15,341 nucleotides of DNA from Bryobacteraceae bacterium (GTDB lineage Bacteria > Acidobacteriota > Terriglobia > Bryobacterales > Bryobacteraceae), in the NCBI GenBank assembly GCA_947456995.1, contig CANGVB010000014.1:1-15341 (forward strand). The letters are read 5' to 3'. The first letter of the stretch is position 1, and each line of letters opens with the position of its first letter. The notes under the pieces are model-generated. The model was not told where the DNA came from. It searched no databases and saw nothing but the letters and a program-made list of their open reading frames with translations. Of the stretch, positions 13,220-15,341 are shown piece after piece. A program made the position numbers and the translations under genes.

Positions 13220-15341
13220 ATGCGTGAGTCGTCGGAACCTGTATTGACCTCAGAGCAACTGCGAACGTTGTTTCCGTTCCACCTCGCCTTTGACGAATTG
13301 TTGTCCATTACAAGCATCGGTAGGTCGTTGCATAAAATCTGTCCGGATTTGGTGTTGGGTGCTAAGGTGGCGGATTTCTTTGAACTCGATCGGCCCAGGG
13401 TCAGGTTGGAGTTTCAGGAGCTAGTGAGTCGAATCGAATTGCTCTTTCTGCTGAGTATGCGTGGAAGCAGCATCCGGCTTAGAGGCCAAATGATGTTGTT
13501 GCCCGAGCAAGGGCAGATGATCTACCTTTGTTCCCCATGGCTGCCGCAGGCAGGAGCGTTGAAATCTCTGGGGCTCACGCTCGAAGACTTTCCGATCCAC
13601 GATCCAATGCCCGAACTGGTTCAGGTGGTGCAATCTCAGAATCTGGCGATGGCGGATATGAAGCTCTTGGCAGACAAGCTTCGCGCCAGGGGGCAAGAGC
13701 TGAAGGCAACAAACCAGCAGCTACAGGTGAGCGAAAAGAATGCCAAGCAGCTGGCTTTGATCGCAGCCCGCACTGAGAATTCGGTGATCATCACGGACGC
13801 GGTAGGAAAGGTGCAATGGGTAAACGAGAGCTTTGAGCGGCTGACTGGCTACACTCTTGAAGAAGCGATGGGGAAGACTCCTGGGTCCTTTCTGCAAGGC
13901 CTCCAGTCTGATCGTGATGTCATCGCCTTGATGAGTGCGAAGGTGAAGTCCGGGGAGGGGTTTCACGCCGAGCTTCTGAATTACAACAAAAGCGGCCACA
14001 AATACTGGGTTTCCATCGAGGTGCAGCCAATTCGTGATGAGACAGGGGCTGTTACGAACTTTATGGCAATCGAGAGTGACATTACGATTCGCAAGGAGTG
14101 GGAGCAGCGCCGCAGCCTTGAATACTCCGTCACGCGGGTTCTTGCCGAATCGATTCGTCTAGATTTTGCGTTGGAGAGAATTCTCAGCTTGATCTGCACG
14201 GCACTTGGCTATCAGGCGAGCTGCTTCTGGCAAGTAGACGAATCGGAAAGTTGTCTGGAATCTATCGGTATGACGTTGAGGCCAAACATGAGAGGGAGTC
14301 AGTTTGAGATTCTTTCCCGGGAGCTTCGATTGCAATCCGGGGAGGAAATTCCTGGACGTGTCTGGCTTGAAAACAGGAGCATATGGATTGCAAACCTGGC
14401 AGATCTAAGCGATTCGCCGAGAGCTCCTCATGCCCTGGAAGTTGGAATCCAAAGCGTGTTTGCTTTCCCATTGCGCGATGGCGACAAGGTGAATGGGGTG
14501 ATCGAACTCTTCGCTAACGCCAAGGAGCCGCCAACAGCGGGATGGATGGAGAGTTTGGTTGGTCTTGGGAGACAAATTCAGCAATTCGTAGAAAAACAGG
14601 AAGCCGACCACGACCGTGCGAAGGCCTTATCGCTACTGGATTCCACCATTGAATCTACAACGGAGGGTATCCTCGTTACGGATTTGCGAGGCAGAGCACT
14701 TCGTGCAAACCATCGCTGGATGGAACTCTTTGAGATTCCTCAAGAACTGCGAAATTTCTCCAACCAGAAAGCACTTCTTGAATGGGTGAATCCCCTGTTC
14801 GTAAATCCGCTGGAGCGCATCGCGGCAAGGCAGAGACTCTTTGACTCCCCGGAGGAAACGAGGCGGGATACCGGTGTATTGACCAACGGGACCATCCTTG
14901 AGATTCAATCTACGCCGCATCGAATGGGCAGTAAGTTGGTAGGTCGCGTGTGGACTTACCGGAATATCACAGATGCCTATCATTCGCAGCGAGAGCGGGA
15001 AAAGCTGTTGGCCGCCCTCAATGCCACGCTCGAAGCCACCACTGACGGTATCCTGGTTGCGGATCTGAACCAGCAAATCATTTCCTTCAATCAACGATTC
15101 CTGGCTTTGTTCGGTATCTCCCAGGAATTCAGCGACAGAAGAGAAGCTGGCGAAATGCGGAGAGTGGTTCTGAATCAGTTGGTCAACCCTGACGAATTCG
15201 AATCGAGGATCCTTTGGCTGTATTCTCACCCGGGTGAGTCCAGTCATGACGTGATTCACTTTCTCGATGGCCGTATTTATGAGAGAGACTCGCATCCGCA
15301 AAGAATTGGGGAAGATATCATCGGGCGGGTATGGAGTTACC
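13220..15341 (+). CDS. HNOBA-coiled coil-PAS-GAF-PAS-PAS sensor protein (3' end off the right edge)
   Basis: The frame is open from ATG 13220 to the window end (707 codons, no stop). A GGGAG site lies 9 nt upstream. Residues ~15-135 are an HNOBA domain: FPFHLAFD (18-25), IRLRGQMMLLPE (85-96), YLCSPW (102-107) and 'GLTLEDFPIHD' (118-128) line up with the equivalent region of animal soluble guanylyl cyclase. A coiled coil (~137-183) leads to a PAS domain (~183-290) that resembles LOV but has GKTPGSFLQG where LOV has the photoactive cysteine. A GAF domain (~300-460) and two related PAS domains (~470-583 and ~598-707, sharing 'T(E/D)GILV.DL' and 'GRVW.Y') follow. The protein has no membrane segment, so it is probably cytoplasmic. 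Output is not visible: a histidine kinase is likely given the response regulator in the operon, but GGDEF/EAL is possible. HNOBA should dock the adjacent H-NOX. Confidence 0.9.
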   Translation, partial: MRESSEPVLTSEQLRTLFPFHLAFDELLSITSIGRSLHKICPDLVLGAKVADFFELDRPRVRLEFQELVSRIELLFLLSMRGSSIRLRGQMMLLPEQGQMIYLCSPWLPQAGALKSLGLTLEDFPIHDPMPELVQVVQSQNLAMADMKLLADKLRARGQELKATNQQLQVSEKNAKQLALIAARTENSVIITDAVGKVQWVNESFERLTGYTLEEAMGKTPGSFLQGLQSDRDVIALMSAKVKSGEGFHAELLNYNKSGHKYWVSIEVQPIRDETGAVTNFMAIESDITIRKEWEQRRSLEYSVTRVLAESIRLDFALERILSLICTALGYQASCFWQVDESESCLESIGMTLRPNMRGSQFEILSRELRLQSGEEIPGRVWLENRSIWIANLADLSDSPRAPHALEVGIQSVFAFPLRDGDKVNGVIELFANAKEPPTAGWMESLVGLGRQIQQFVEKQEADHDRAKALSLLDSTIESTTEGILVTDLRGRALRANHRWMELFEIPQELRNFSNQKALLEWVNPLFVNPLERIAARQRLFDSPEETRRDTGVLTNGTILEIQSTPHRMGSKLVGRVWTYRNITDAYHSQREREKLLAALNATLEATTDGILVADLNQQIISFNQRFLALFGISQEFSDRREAGEMRRVVLNQLVNPDEFESRILWLYSHPGESSHDVIHFLDGRIYERDSHPQRIGEDIIGRVWSY

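Noticed and set aside
13870..13900. LOV blue-light photoreceptor call for the first PAS domain of the sensor
   Set aside because: The adduct-forming cysteine of the NCRFLQG motif is absent (reads TPGSFLQG), so flavin photochemistry of the LOV type is not expected.
14633..15301. A 222-codon minus-strand open frame at the right end
   Set aside because: Antisense to the PAS region of the sensor gene, whose plus-strand frame is continuous and gives clear PAS motifs.

Overview
The window looks like a chromosomal segment from an Acidobacteriota member, most likely the Bryobacterales/Solibacter lineage. The best taxonomic marker is the C-terminal domain of the secreted glycoside hydrolase at 8450-10948. 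It carries the 'GGIVNAASF...PGQAVTIFGSG' signature of TIGR03437, a domain known mainly from Solibacter-type acidobacteria. Coding DNA is moderately GC-rich. The long intergenic stretch at 8058-8449 is much more AT-rich. Seven protein genes fill the window, and the two at its ends are cut. I saw no tRNA, rRNA, CRISPR array or insertion sequence.

Left half (1-8057, minus strand): a compact bacterial cellulose synthase (bcs) operon, transcribed right to left as bcsQ - bcsAB - bcsC. The BcsQ-like ATPase lacks the P-loop lysine and seems to have a BcsR-like segment fused to its N-terminus. Next comes a 1451-residue fusion of the cellulose synthase BcsA (GT2 catalytic motifs plus an intact PilZ c-di-GMP site) to the periplasmic subunit BcsB. 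Last is the TPR outer-membrane exporter BcsC, whose C-terminal barrel lies beyond the left edge. Together they should synthesise a beta-1,4-glucan at the inner membrane, under c-di-GMP control, and carry it across the envelope.

Middle (8058-10948): a 392-bp AT-rich divergent intergenic region with repeated TAGTACTTG and GAAGTATT words, then a secreted GH10 glycanase gene facing away from the bcs operon. No BcsZ-type cellulase is visible in the window.

Right half (10949-15341, plus strand): a tight three-gene signalling operon. It encodes an NtrC-type sigma54-dependent response regulator, a stand-alone H-NOX heme protein, and a multidomain sensor that starts with an HNOBA domain (as in animal soluble guanylyl cyclase) followed by coiled coil, PAS, GAF, PAS and PAS and runs off the right edge before its output domain. 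The operon is preceded by a strong candidate sigma54 (-24/-12) promoter and several inverted or direct repeats, which suggests autoregulation. The H-NOX has the proximal histidine and YxSxR heme motif but no tyrosine in the distal helix where O2-binding members have one, so it is predicted to sense NO.

Working model (inference): a split, soluble-guanylyl-cyclase-like NO receptor (H-NOX + HNOBA sensor) signals to a sigma54 activator, next to a c-di-GMP-gated cellulose secretion operon. If the missing output domain is a histidine kinase, the operon is a complete NO two-component system. If it is GGDEF/EAL, it could feed directly into the PilZ domain of BcsAB. No sigma54 promoter is visible in front of the bcs operon or the GH10 gene, so any link between the two halves would have to be indirect.
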